Of a DNA stretch of 64,000 nt, positions 1 through 10,169 are shown piece by piece. A program made the translations under genes and the position numbers. A model generated the notes under the pieces. It had not been told where the DNA came from. It did no database searches and saw only the letters and a list, made by a program, of their open reading frames with translations. Source of the stretch: an uncultured Verrucomicrobiota bacterium (lineage in GTDB: Bacteria > Verrucomicrobiota > Verrucomicrobiia > Limisphaerales > UBA9464); assembly GCA_903907995.1 (NCBI GenBank), contig CAIVQH010000002.1, forward strand, positions 1-64,000, read 5' to 3'. Each line of letters opens with the position of its first letter. Position 1 is the first letter of the stretch.

Positions 1-180
1 GCTGCCGCAGCACTCAATCTAGTTCTCGTTCCCGAGCATGATGGCTATGGAATATTTGCAGAACCAGAAGATGCTGAAATTGAGAATAAAGCCAAATTGA
101 TCGAGGCAACTATTCAGAACAACTGCATTCAGCAATTTGGCATCCGACCTGTGATGAAGTTCAAACGAGTGCCGATTTAA
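1..180 (+). CDS. 3' end of an unrecognised gene (partial)
   Basis: The frame starting at base 1 is open for 59 codons and ends with TAA at 178-180, so this looks like the C-terminus of a protein whose start lies left of the window. The visible part is mixed and charged (for example PEHDGYGIFAEPEDAEIENK) and ends in FKRVPI. No domain is recognised. The base composition is AT-richer than the chromosome to the right, in keeping with the probable island that ends at tRNA-Cys. The coding call rests only on the uninterrupted frame and protein-like composition. Confidence 0.5.
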   Translation, partial: AAAALNLVLVPEHDGYGIFAEPEDAEIENKAKLIEATIQNNCIQQFGIRPVMKFKRVPI

Positions 181-455
181 AAAAGAAATGTCATACAAAC
201 ACATTTGATCGGAGGACCATCAAATCATACGTCAACACTGCAAACGTATGCATAGGTGCCGTTTTGTTGCGGCAATGGGCATTGTGGACATTGATTCGGT
301 AAACGAAAAACCCATCCTCTCATTTCTGAAAGAATGGGTTCCATTTTCTCAACTTTAAATCACTAAATCTAAATGTTCATCAATGTTTCACTGAGGACTC
401 GCGTCCAACTTGACCCACAGCAAATCGACGAGATTATAACTGGTGATTCGTGCGT

Positions 456-1103
456 TCATCCGTTGCACGTTACCTGCTTGCGACGCCGCACCAGAACGAA
501 TACGCCAATTGCAAATCCAGTCACCACTGCGTATTCCGCAGGCTCGGGCACGGCGGTGATAGACGCCGTCGGAGTAGTGGTGCCAAAGTCCATATTCGCC
601 AACCCGCCGGTCACACCCACCAAGGAGAGTGAGTAACCCGAGCTATAGTCAAAGTCAAGGCCGGAATACGTGTTGGCGCTGGGTGCGGTGACATCAAATC
701 CGGAAACAGATTGCGCACCGAAAGTACTGTACATTCCTTGCCCTGGACCCACAGATGGGTTGTAAAACAATCCAACAATGAATGAGCTATTAAAACTAAC
801 GTCAGTTACAACAACTGTTAGATTACTGTCAGGGATTGCAGTATAAGTACTACTACCGAGGGTCAACGAGAGGGCTGTGACCTGATAGTTACCTACTCCA
901 ATCGATCCAGCATACCCATAGTTCTGGGAAGAATCAAAAGTGGCCACCATCGAGAAAGGCGTGTCGGCGCCCAGTGCGACACCTCCGAGCGTGGTGCTGC
1001 TATCGAAGCTTCCCGTGTAGTTAAAGTTGAACAACCCAGCTTGGGCGGCGGTGGTGGTGAAGGCGGTAAAAGCCAGTAGTCGGAGACAATTATTTATTTC
1101 CAT
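456..1103 (-). CDS. PEP-CTERM sorting-signal surface/exported protein
   Basis: This 215-residue protein has an N-terminal signal peptide (cleavage likely after TTTAAQA, near residue 22). A Ser/Thr/Gly-rich beta-type body follows. The C-terminus has a complete PEP-CTERM signal: the motif VPEPAEYA, a hydrophobic segment (VVTGFAIGVFVLV) and a basic tail RRRK. In this family the signal is recognised by an exosortase in the inner membrane, which removes it and releases or anchors the protein at the surface. The body shows no other domain. No exosortase gene is in the window. The gene sits in the AT-rich segment left of the integrase and may be island cargo. Confidence 0.85.
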   Translation of the reverse strand: MEINNCLRLLAFTAFTTTAAQAGLFNFNYTGSFDSSTTLGGVALGADTPFSMVATFDSSQNYGYAGSIGVGNYQVTALSLTLGSSTYTAIPDSNLTVVVTDVSFNSSFIVGLFYNPSVGPGQGMYSTFGAQSVSGFDVTAPSANTYSGLDFDYSSGYSLSLVGVTGGLANMDFGTTTPTASITAVPEPAEYAVVTGFAIGVFVLVRRRKQVTCNG

Positions 1104-1287
1104 AGTGCTAAATTAAATCACTCAATATTGCATATTCAAAATAAGACAAACTAGGTATTATGCAATGAAAAACTAGTGCGTGTAACAGCTGCTGAACAGG
1201 CTTGCTGGATGCTCGTTTATCGAGGCAAGAGTCGACGGATGTCAACAAAAAAATTACCACCTCCTCATCTGCCTGTCGAGCGTTTAC

Positions 1288-1341
1288 GGCAAAAGCCCAA
1301 CCTCGATTCCGCCTCAATTCGCCAACAAATTGGCTTTTGCC
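1288..1341. repeat. Inverted repeat, 10-bp perfect arms
   Basis: GGCAAAAGCC at 1288-1297 is the exact reverse complement of GGCTTTTGCC at 1332-1341, with 34 bases between them. The pairing can be extended by a further AA/TT with one bulged base. No T-run follows either arm, so it is not a typical intrinsic terminator. The right arm lies inside the first copy of the imperfect dispersed repeat. Confidence 0.6.
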
Positions 1342-1366
1342 CCGGAAACCTCAATTTGCGCGGCAC
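1315..1366. repeat. Imperfect dispersed repeat, copy 1
   Basis: This segment matches 1541-1586 in the same orientation. Shared blocks in order are CGCCAA, GGCTT(T/C)TGCCCC, GAAA(A)CC, and CAATTT(G/A)GCGCG(G/C)CAC. Both copies are in non-coding DNA of the AT-rich segment. The element type is not recognised. Confidence 0.45.
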
Positions 1367-1540
1367 TGCCTAGCTCGGTAAGCGTCACTTCAAGCCCCTG
1401 AGTGCTGCTTCAGTCTACTCGCCCTCGTTCCCCTCATGCAGCCTTGTGAGCTAGGTACACCCCTGCCGCAGATGCACCGAGAAAAACACACCCTCCATTC
1501 GCCGAAGGATCAACTCCCTTTGGCCAAGTACGAACACCTC

Positions 1541-1586
1541 CGCCAAATAGGCTTCTGCCCCTGAAAACCGCAATTTAGCGCGCCAC
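1541..1586. repeat. Imperfect dispersed repeat, copy 2
   Basis: Second copy of the repeat at 1315-1366, same orientation, a few bases shorter near its left end. It lacks the upstream GGCAAAAGCC arm, so the inverted repeat of copy 1 is not part of the shared unit. Confidence 0.45.
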
Positions 1587-2081
1587 CGTGCAGCTGTGGT
1601 GTGCACGAAGAATTGATATCATAAACCATTGCAGTGCAACGATGTATATACGTAAATACGATTTTCTCTAAGGAAAAATCAACTGCGTGTTGGCAAAGCA
1701 AGAAGCCCTATCTGGGGTAAATGCCGCTTCATGACCAGAACCCACATCGATGGGGGGATAGGTTGCTGGCGGTGGATGTTGCAGATTAAGCGAAGCATAC
1801 GCCCTCCTAAATGGCTAGTGTGCAATTGTTTAGATGGTTCCACAGACCACGTTCAAAAAATCAGAAAAACTACATTTGACAAGGCGACCACGAACTGTTG
1901 AACGCCATCATGGGATCGTTGGACGCGCACACGACGATGAGCACCCAAGCACTCAACAGCCCGGCAATCCAAGAGGTACTCAAGAGCATCCTGCCGAACT
2001 ACGCCGGTCTCTGGGAAGCGTTGAGACGGTCGAGCCCCGGTCGGTGACGTCGGCAAACGAGCCAACGTCACCGGTTGGTCT

Positions 2082-3164
2082 TCACGCGGAGAGCGTGGTC
2101 GATTCGAAGTCGTTTTCCTCGGTGGGGAGGATGCGAGTCGGCATCCGCTGCCGGTCCAAGTCCTCAAGGCAAGGAATCTCCAGCAGTGCGCCCTTGGCGT
2201 ATGCCCGATGGACAGCTTTGCTTGAATGTCCGAGAGCGGCTTGTGCAAGTCGTTCGGGCACTCCGCTGAGCTTTGCCCGCTCTGCCCATGAGTAGCGGTA
2301 GCAGTGGATTGTCACGCCCTTGATGCCGAGTCCATCGCACCGCTGCCGGAATTCCGTTGCCCGATCGGAAGCTCGAACCTTGGCCAGATTCGGGAAGAGT
2401 GCGCCGTTCGTCGGCAGAGTCCGCAGGACTGACTCACATTCGGGGCCGAATCGAATGCCACTGTTTTGCTTCGTCTTTTTGCGGCTGTAGGTGATGAGTC
2501 GATTGGTCCAATCGATGTCCTCAGTGGTCAAACCCGCCACGTCCGAGCTGCTTCCCCCAGTGTGCCAGCAGAGGGCGTAAAACGCTCGACGCTCAGGATT
2601 CAGTTCGCGCCCCAAAATACGGGTGTGTTCCTCTGCCGAGATCGCTCGCTTCGGTTTGTGCCGCACCATCGGCCACCGCTTCTTCGGCAGGATCGGCTTC
2701 GGCAACCAGCCGCAGTCCACGGCAAAGTTTTGGAAGCGGCGGAGGTAGGTGTTGGTCGAAACCGCGCCGTGGTTGAGGGCGTTGAAAATGTCTTCGGCAC
2801 GGGTCCGAAGAAGGGGGAGCTTCAGTAGCGGGGTGATGGCCTTATCCTTGCCCGCTCGCTCAATGCGAATCCGAGTTGATGAGCCTTCGGGATGGGTCGC
2901 GGCATACGTACCGATGACGATAGCCCATGTCCGCTTCTCTGCGTCTGGATCAGATGCACCAAGGTAAGCAACGCCTACCCGAAAGGAACGGTCGGGACTC
3001 TCGGCCGCTTCGTTTTTGGCCTGCCAGAGGCGGGTCGCTTCGATCTTGTCGGTCGTTTTCAGGCTCGTCTGCCGATGAGTGACCGTGTCTTCGAGGTAGT
3101 AGGTGCCATACGCGCCCTTCAAGAACAGGCGGTACCGATTGTTTTCAGCAGGTTTTTTCTTCAT
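2082..3164 (-). CDS. Tyrosine recombinase/phage-type integrase
   Basis: The chosen ATG at 3162-3164 gives 360 residues. The frame stays open upstream, but that extension only translates the tRNA-Cys gene and its flank. An N-terminal core-binding region (about residues 60-160) is followed by the catalytic domain. Visible active-site residues are H287 and R290 in HCYR, H313 in LGHSS, and the nucleophile Y322 in RAYAK; a lysine-rich beta-hairpin lies near residues 228-232. The usual first catalytic arginine in TG-x-R is not present: the site reads TGGSSSD (residues 202-208). The gene starts 173 bases from the tRNA-Cys 3' end and reads away from it, the classic integrase-next-to-attachment-site arrangement. 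Loss of Arg-I may be a subfamily trait or may mean inactivity. Confidence 0.88.
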   Translation of the reverse strand: MKKKPAENNRYRLFLKGAYGTYYLEDTVTHRQTSLKTTDKIEATRLWQAKNEAAESPDRSFRVGVAYLGASDPDAEKRTWAIVIGTYAATHPEGSSTRIRIERAGKDKAITPLLKLPLLRTRAEDIFNALNHGAVSTNTYLRRFQNFAVDCGWLPKPILPKKRWPMVRHKPKRAISAEEHTRILGRELNPERRAFYALCWHTGGSSSDVAGLTTEDIDWTNRLITYSRKKTKQNSGIRFGPECESVLRTLPTNGALFPNLAKVRASDRATEFRQRCDGLGIKGVTIHCYRYSWAERAKLSGVPERLAQAALGHSSKAVHRAYAKGALLEIPCLEDLDRQRMPTRILPTEENDFESTTLSA

Positions 3165-3337
3165 GACCAACAGCCTAAGCGATGCTGGCCGAGGTCCGTT
3201 AACCCGGTCTAAAGCCCAACTGCCGGAAGGTGGCGGAAGGTAGTTCCGGCACTTTGACACTGACGAATCCACTGACGAATGCAGTGAAAAGTGGGCGATT
3301 TGCTCCAGAAAGTCCTGATTTGTTCGAGAAAACAGGC

Positions 3338-3412
3338 TGGAGGCGAGGGTCGGAATCGAACCGACGAATGCAGCTTTTGCAGAGCCGTGCCTTACCACTT
3401 GGCTACCCCGCC
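3338..3412 (-). tRNA. tRNA-Cys (anticodon GCA)
   Basis: Read on the minus strand, the acceptor arm GGCGGGG (3412-3406) pairs with CCTCGCC (3348-3342) with one G-U pair. The D-loop contains the usual GG. The anticodon arm is CGGCT-CTGCAAA-AGCTG, which places GCA at positions 34-36. The T-arm has loop TTCGATT. The discriminator base is U73, a known cysteine identity element, and CCA is encoded (3340-3338). The adjacent integrase suggests that this gene is the island attachment site and that its 3' half was rebuilt by the element. Confidence 0.95.
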
Positions 3413-3594
3413 TTTCATTGCGTCTGGGCAGACGCCGAAGGGCCGTCACTTTCGGGGGATTCGGCGGCGGGGTCAAGTCCCGCGCGGTGCCTGATGAAAA
3501 TTTGCGGGCGAAAACGGGCGGGCTAATCTGCGGCGCGCGGCGGTATCTGGTTTTTCCCGCCGCAACCAACCAACCCGTAGCCACGACCATCCAC

Positions 3595-4245
3595 ATGACC
3601 CCTCTGGCCGAATCGCAACTCCTCGAGGCGCTGAACTGGCGCTATGCCACCAAGAAGTTCGACCGCACGAAGAAAATTCCGGCGGAAACCTGGGCCGCGC
3701 TGGAACAGGCGCTGGTGCTCAGCCCCAGTTCCTGTGGCTTGCAGCCCTGGAAGTTCATCGTGATCACGGATCAGGCGGTGAAGGACAAACTGGTGCCCCT
3801 TTCGTGGGGGCAGTCGCAGCCGGCGGATTGCTCCCATCTCGTCGTGTTCGCGGTCCGCAAGAACCTGGATGAGGCGTATGTGGACCGTTTTGTGGCCCGC
3901 ATCGCCGAGGTGCGCGGAGTGCCCATCGAGTCGCTGGCCGGCTACCGCGGAATGATGCTGGGGGCCGTCAACAAGGCGGCGGCGGGCGGCTATCTCGACA
4001 CGTGGCAGACGCACCAGATTTACATCGCGCTGGGGCAGTTCATGGCGAGCGCCGCGCTGATCGGCGTGGACACCTGTCCGATGGAGGGCATCGAGCCGGC
4101 GAACTATGACGAGGCGCTCGGCCTCGCAGGCACGGGTTACACCACGGTCGTGGTGTGCCCGGCCGGCTACCGGGCGGCCGACGACAAGTACGCGACCCTG
4201 CCGAAGGTGCGGTTCGCGGCGGCGGATGTCGTCCGGCACGTCTGA
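3595..4245 (+). CDS. NAD(P)H-dependent nitroreductase family flavoprotein
   Basis: The start ATG at 3595 gives 216 residues, the usual size for the NfsB-like nitroreductase family. It begins with the family-typical LLEALNWRYATKKFD (FMN-phosphate-binding Arg/Lys region) and continues with LSPSSCGLQPWKF, corresponding to the conserved S-x-x-N/G-x-Q-P-W segment at the flavin. Members are FMN-binding cytosolic dimers that reduce nitroaromatics, quinones or similar acceptors with NAD(P)H; the physiological substrate is unknown. The upstream open frame extends into tRNA-flank sequence and was rejected as start. It is co-directional with the MDR oxidoreductase 292 bases downstream; no gene lies between them. 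Confidence 0.85.
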   Translation: MTPLAESQLLEALNWRYATKKFDRTKKIPAETWAALEQALVLSPSSCGLQPWKFIVITDQAVKDKLVPLSWGQSQPADCSHLVVFAVRKNLDEAYVDRFVARIAEVRGVPIESLAGYRGMMLGAVNKAAAGGYLDTWQTHQIYIALGQFMASAALIGVDTCPMEGIEPANYDEALGLAGTGYTTVVVCPAGYRAADDKYATLPKVRFAAADVVRHV

Positions 4246-4537
4246 GCGCGGAGCGAGAAGGAGTCAGGAGGCAGCGAGGTTGCGGAGGTGCTGCGCACGG
4301 AGACAGGAGTTAACGGAATGCAGGAGACGACGTTGAGATGCTCCGACTTTTCTTTTTCCATGTTTCCCCACCAGCAGGCGATCCACCCGGAAGCAGAATC
4401 AGCCTCGTCGCCTCGTCTCTTACGATGGGGAGATGCGAAGAGGGCGTCAAAAGTTGGCGGTCTCCAGTTGCCTGCAAGGCGGTGCTTGCCCACGCTGCGG
4501 CGTTCCGCACGCAATCCGCCGCACTCCAGATCAGATC

Positions 4538-5539
4538 ATGAAAGCCGCCATCCTTACAGGCATCAACGAACTCGGGCTCAACGACGTCGCCAATCCGGTG
4601 GCGGGACCGGGGGAGGTGGTGGTGCAGTTGCGGGCGGCAGCGTTGAACCACCGCGACCTGTGGATCAAGACCGGCCAGTACGCCGGACTGAAATTCCCGA
4701 TCACGCCCGGTTCGGACGGTGCGGGCACCGTGACCGAGGTCGGTGCCGGAGTGGAGCGCTCGTGGCTGGGGCGCGATGTCATCATCAATCCTTCGCTCGA
4801 CTGGGGACACCACGAGTGTGCGCAGGAGCCGCGCTTCACCATCCTTGGGCTGCCCAAGGACGGCACCCTGGCCGAGGCGGTGCATGTGCCGGCGACCCAG
4901 CTGTGCCTCAAGCCGGGGCATCTGAGCTGGGAGGAGGCCGCCGCGTTGCCGCTGGCGGGCCTGACCGCGTACCGCGCCCTCTTCAGCCGGGCGAACCTGC
5001 AAGCGCATGAGAAGGTGCTGATCAACGGCATCGGCGCGGGCACGGCGCTGTTTGCCCTGCAATTTGCGGTCGCGGCCGGGGCGGTTCCCTTCGTGACTTC
5101 CAGTTCGCCGGAGAAAATCCAGCGGGCGCAGCAGCTGGGGGCAAAACACGGCGCGCTCTACACGCACGGTGGCTGGGCCAAGGAGTTCGGCGGGCACTAC
5201 GGCCAGTTCGACGTGATCGTGGACAGTGCGGGCGGGCCGGGCTTCGGTGATCTGGTGGAACTCGCCGCCCCGGGCGGTCGCATTGTTTTCTTCGGCGCCA
5301 CGCGGGGAAATCCTCCGGAACTGCCGACGCGCCGCATTTTCTGGAAGCAACTCAGCCTGCTCGGCACGACGATGGGCAGCCCGGCGGATTTCGCGGCGAT
5401 GGCGGAATTCGTCACGCGCAAGGGCATACATCCGGTCATCAGCGAGGTGTTCCCGCTGGATCGCGTGAACGATGCGTTTGAGCTCATGGAGCGCGGGGGG
5501 CAGTTCGGCAAGATTGTCATTTCGATCTCCCCCGAGTGA
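4538..5539 (+). CDS. Medium-chain dehydrogenase, quinone oxidoreductase-like
   Basis: Starting at the ATG at 4538, this protein has 333 residues with the GroES-like N-terminal MDR domain (LNHRDLWIKTGQYAGL, PITPGSDGAGTVTEVG) and a Rossmann domain with a nucleotide-binding loop INGIGAGTALFALQFA near residues 165-180. The C-terminal segment FPLDRVNDAFELMERGGQFGK is typical of zinc-type alcohol dehydrogenase/quinone reductases. Such enzymes use NADPH to reduce quinones or enones or oxidise alcohols; the substrate cannot be read from sequence. Its end is 24 bases from the end of the convergent histidine-kinase gene. Confidence 0.85.
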   Translation: MKAAILTGINELGLNDVANPVAGPGEVVVQLRAAALNHRDLWIKTGQYAGLKFPITPGSDGAGTVTEVGAGVERSWLGRDVIINPSLDWGHHECAQEPRFTILGLPKDGTLAEAVHVPATQLCLKPGHLSWEEAAALPLAGLTAYRALFSRANLQAHEKVLINGIGAGTALFALQFAVAAGAVPFVTSSSPEKIQRAQQLGAKHGALYTHGGWAKEFGGHYGQFDVIVDSAGGPGFGDLVELAAPGGRIVFFGATRGNPPELPTRRIFWKQLSLLGTTMGSPADFAAMAEFVTRKGIHPVISEVFPLDRVNDAFELMERGGQFGKIVISISPE

Positions 5540-5563
5540 CGCGGCCGGGCAAGCGCGGCGAAA

Positions 5564-8435
5564 TCAGCCCGGCAGTTCGGAAATGTCCGGGTCGGCGGGC
5601 AGATTCCGTTCGAGGCACGATTTCAGGGCTTCGAGGCGGATGGGCTTTACCAGATAGTCATCCATGCCGGCCGCCAGGCAGGCTTCCTCGTCGCCTTTCA
5701 TGGCGTTGGCGGTCAGCGCGATGATGCCAGTCGGCGAGCATCTGCTCCAGGGCGTGCCGGCTGGTGGCGCTGTCATCCACCACCAGCACGCGCAGCCCTG
5801 CCAGCACGGACGGAGTGACAGGAGCGGACGCGGACTGCCCGGCCTCCACCGGCGGCAGGGAAAAGGGCAGGTCGAACCAGAAGGTCGAGCCGCGCCCTGC
5901 CTGGCTCTGCACCCCTATGGTGCCCCCCATCAGCTCGACCAGCCGGCGGCAGATGGCCAGGCCCAGACCGGTGCCGCCGAAACGTCGGGCGGTGGAGCTG
6001 TCGGCCTGGCTGAAGGCCTGGAACAGCTTGGTCTGTTCTTCCAGCGTTATGCCCACGCCGCTGTCACGGACGCTGAAGTGAAGCTGCACCCGCGACTCGT
6101 CGCCGCCGCCTCTTGTCACTTCGAGCAGAATTTCGCCCTGCGGGGTGAACTTGACCGCGTTGCCCAGCAGATTGAGCAGCACCTGGCGCAGCCGGGCGGG
6201 GTCGCCGCTCACTGTTTCGGGAACGTCGCGGGCCACCCGGCCGACCAGTTCGAGGCCCTGGGCGTGCGCCCGCTCGGCGACGAGGTCGAGGACATCCTCC
6301 ACGCTGGCGCGAAGATCGAACTCAACGCTCTCGATCTCAAGCTTTCCAGCCTCGATCTTGGAGAAATCAAGGATGTCATTGATGACCGAGAGCAGGGCTC
6401 CGGCGCAGCTGTTCGCGGTCTCGGCAAAATCGCGCTGCTGCGAGGTCAGCGATGTGGCCAGCAACAGGTCGGTCATGCCGATGGTACCGTTGAGCGGCGT
6501 GCGGATTTCGTGGCTCATGTTCGCCAGAAATTCGCTCTTTGCGCGGTCAGCCGCTTCCGCCGCGATCCGCGCCCGGTCGAGCTCCTGGGCGACCAGCTCG
6601 CGTTTGTGGATTTCCTCTTCCAGCGCCGCCGTGCGCTGCTGCACCAGCAGTTCGAGATGATCGCGATGCTGCCGAAGTTCCGCCGAGGCGGAGCGGATGG
6701 AGTCGGCCATCCGGTTGAACGATTCCGTGAGAAAGCCGAGCTCGTCGGGGTGCTGGATCGGGATTTTCGGGGCGGACTCGTTGACATCGAGGGCGTGAAC
6801 CCCCGCCACCAGGCGGTTGATGGGGTACAGCAGCGTGCTGCGAATGACCCAGCGGAAGAGCCCCAGAAGGATCAGGCTGCCCGCCAGGGTGAGCGCCGAC
6901 ATGCGCATGCAAAGCGGGTGCGTGCTGTCGCGGAAATCGCGGAACACATCTTCCACCACCCCTTCCGGTCCGGTCTTCAGCGTGCCTGGGAGCGTACCAT
7001 TGGCGAACATGGATTGAAGCGGGGTCACCCGTCCTCCGGGGATCAATCCGACGAGGGACAGCACCGGGCGGCTGCCGGGGTCGGGAATCGCGGGCAAATT
7101 CAGGTTGCCATAGCTCATTTCGATGCCGCCATTGGCCTCCAGCGTGACTTGGAAGTCGGGCGTGGCCGAAGGGAACTGCAGGGCGCGGAGACGGAACCAG
7201 GTGATGGTCACCCGATCCTCATGCGGATCCACATAAACCCCACAGGCCGGGTCGTCGGTGAAGGTCTGATCCAGCATCGCCGGCACGATGGAAGGCAGCG
7301 AACCATAGTACCAACGGAAGGAATTTACGTCGGGCGTGGTTTGGCCCATGGAGAGAAACCCGTTCTGGCTGAGCGTGATGGTGGCCTCGGGCAATCCGAA
7401 ATAGGGAAACCTGTAGGGCAGGGTCAGGGTGTGACGGCCCCCGATGAAATCCTTGAGACGAAGGTGCTGGCCAGCGGCGGGCAGCAGGTGAAACGGGGCG
7501 GAGGTGATATCGTATCCGCCGGCGCTGTTCGGGGTGAAATGCAAGGTCTGGTGTGGTGCGACGGGATGCCGCAACTCCAGCTTGCCCGTCGCGACTTCCC
7601 GGGCCCGCGATTTCACGTAGAGCCCCACCACCATCCAGTTCACCAGGCTTTGGACGGCGAAAAATGTTACGAGCACGAGGCCCACCAGCTTGAACTGGAG
7701 GCTCATGGTGCCGGCGAACCGGTTGATGTAGATGACGACGAAGAAGTAGATCGCCAGCAAAGTCCCCAGGCTGATGATCCCATCGATGAGCGGGTCCGGG
7801 AGGCTGATCAGAAAACCTGCCGACAGCGCCACGATGGTGGCGATCATCAGGCAGACCTGCACCATGGCGAAGGTGGCCCGGGCGTGGTTGGTGAGTGGTC
7901 TTACGAGCCTGATGAGCCACGGTCTCCGGTCATCCGGCGCGGCCAGCACCGCCGTCTTGCGCAACAGGACGAAACCGGTCCAGGCAAAAGCCCCGCCTAG
8001 CAGCATATCGGCCCAACCCGGCCGCCAGACCACCTGATGCGCGGCGAACAGGAGCTGCAGGCGGTGGATGGCCAGTCCCGTTTCCACCATCGGCAGACCC
8101 AGCACGGCCACCGTGGCCAAACGGGCTTCGATGCGCATCTGTGGCGATAACGCGGGGAAAGCGTACGCAAACCGCAGCAGACAGACGGCCGCCAGGCTGA
8201 CCGGAATATTGAGCAGATAGCCCAGGTAGATGTTCCAGGGCTGGAGCATGCTCTGGGCGGCCAGCTGCAAGGCCGCAAACACGGCCAGCCACGCGAGCAT
8301 CTGAAACAGGAGCCGGGTAGACACGCTGGCATCCGGCCGGCTGGCCGCCCGCCCCATGAAGATCAGGACGAAGACCAGCAACAGCAGATCGGCCAGAAAG
8401 CCGACGGAGACCGGCGTAAATTGGATCAGTTGCAT
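5564..8435 (-). pseudogene. Hybrid histidine kinase with internally deleted, frameshifted receiver
   Basis: Residues 1-~275 carry about eight membrane segments. An exported-looking beta-rich region follows (~290-500; FPYFGLPEATITLSQNG) and another membrane segment (~513-530). Then come HAMP, coiled coil, and a HisKA domain with H642 in NMSHEIRTPLNG. The HATPase_c domain has intact N, G1 and G2 boxes (LLNLLGNAVKFTP, RDSGVGI, GGTGLGLAI). A receiver starts at ~880 ([20 protein letters not shown]) but after LADW the frame shifts, near 5725-5731, and resumes in another frame as [20 protein letters not shown] through [12 protein letters not shown]. The middle of the receiver, including the phosphoacceptor Asp, is missing. 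Relatives often carry two receivers, so a deletion from mid-receiver 1 to late receiver 2 is the simplest reading. Sensor and kinase parts look intact. Confidence 0.8.
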
Positions 8436-8542
8436 TCCCGGTTACAGACTCGCCAAAAAGTATCGGCGGGATGCCTTGGTCACTTCAAAAATTAATGTGC
8501 TAACTTTGTGACGCTGAAACAAATGCCCGCCGCTTTCGACCA

Positions 8543-8580
8543 CAAAAAAGCCCTTCCGAAAGGTTCCGGAAGGGCTTTGG
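8543..8580 (-). terminator. Intrinsic terminator of xylA
   Basis: A 12-bp perfect stem AAAGCCCTTCCG/CGGAAGGGCTTT with a short loop is followed on the minus strand by a run of T (TTTTTTG). It lies just downstream of the xylA stop and upstream of the histidine-kinase start, so it also separates the two genes. Confidence 0.9.
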
Positions 8581-8593
8581 AGAAGGCAAATGC

Positions 8594-9910
<1,317 letters not shown>

Positions 9911-10052
9911 GTGTGATGTGTGATCGGAGCGGGGAAGCTAGGTAGGCTTCGGGATGAAGGAAAGCAGTGAATTTTCTCAGCAAACCATGAGCAAAAGCTC
10001 AATCCCAGCTCCCGGGAGCCCAGTCAGGCCCGACAATTGTTGCGAATAGTTT

Positions 10053-10082
10053 TTGACACGTGGCTTTCGGCTTGCGACAAAT
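10053..10082 (+). promoter_or_regulatory. Possible sigma-70 promoter for rplA operon
   Basis: A perfect -35 hexamer TTGACA (10053-10058) is followed after 18 bases by ACAAAT (10077-10082), which matches only the last three positions of the -10 consensus. It lies 88 bases upstream of the rplA ATG in the 259-base gap between divergent xylA and rplA. The -10 element is weak, so this is tentative. Confidence 0.3.
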
Positions 10083-10169
10083 CGGGTTCCTGTTTTCCGG
10101 TAAAACGCCGAAAACGTCACTTGATCGCAACGCGGGAGGGCGAATTGCCCGTCAGCACCGCACATAAAC

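Larger units (their letters stand above)
1104..2081. other. Gene-poor AT-richer intergenic stretch with repeats
   Basis: I see no convincing gene in these 978 bases: open frames are short, overlap one another and have no family features. The stretch contains a perfect 10-bp inverted repeat (1288-1297 and 1332-1341) and two imperfect copies of a ~50-bp repeat (1315-1366 and 1541-1586). It separates the PEP-CTERM gene from the integrase and probably consists of decayed or regulatory island DNA. Confidence 0.5.
1..3337. mobile_element. Probable integrated island, right end at tRNA-Cys
   Basis: An integrase gene directly downstream of a tRNA 3' end, followed by lower-GC DNA with accessory genes, is the standard signature of an element integrated into a tRNA gene. 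The right boundary would be the tRNA-Cys 3' end at 3338. No second copy of the tRNA 3' half occurs between 1 and 2081, so the other end must lie outside the window if the element is complete. Confidence 0.45.

Noticed and set aside
309-340. AACCCAT/ATGGGTT hairpin as a terminator of the partial gene.
   Set aside because: Only seven base pairs, a long loop and no T-run directly after it.
248-358. Small plus-strand open frame of 36 codons.
   Set aside because: No ribosome-binding site at a useful distance and no recognisable feature; too short to support.
1288-1341. Inverted repeat as an integron attC site.
   Set aside because: The GTTRRRY/RYYYAAC core sites at the outer ends are missing and no cassette array follows.
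5664-8000. Long plus-strand open frame opposite the hybrid histidine kinase.
   Set aside because: It is the shadow of a clearly homologous kinase gene and has no domain features.
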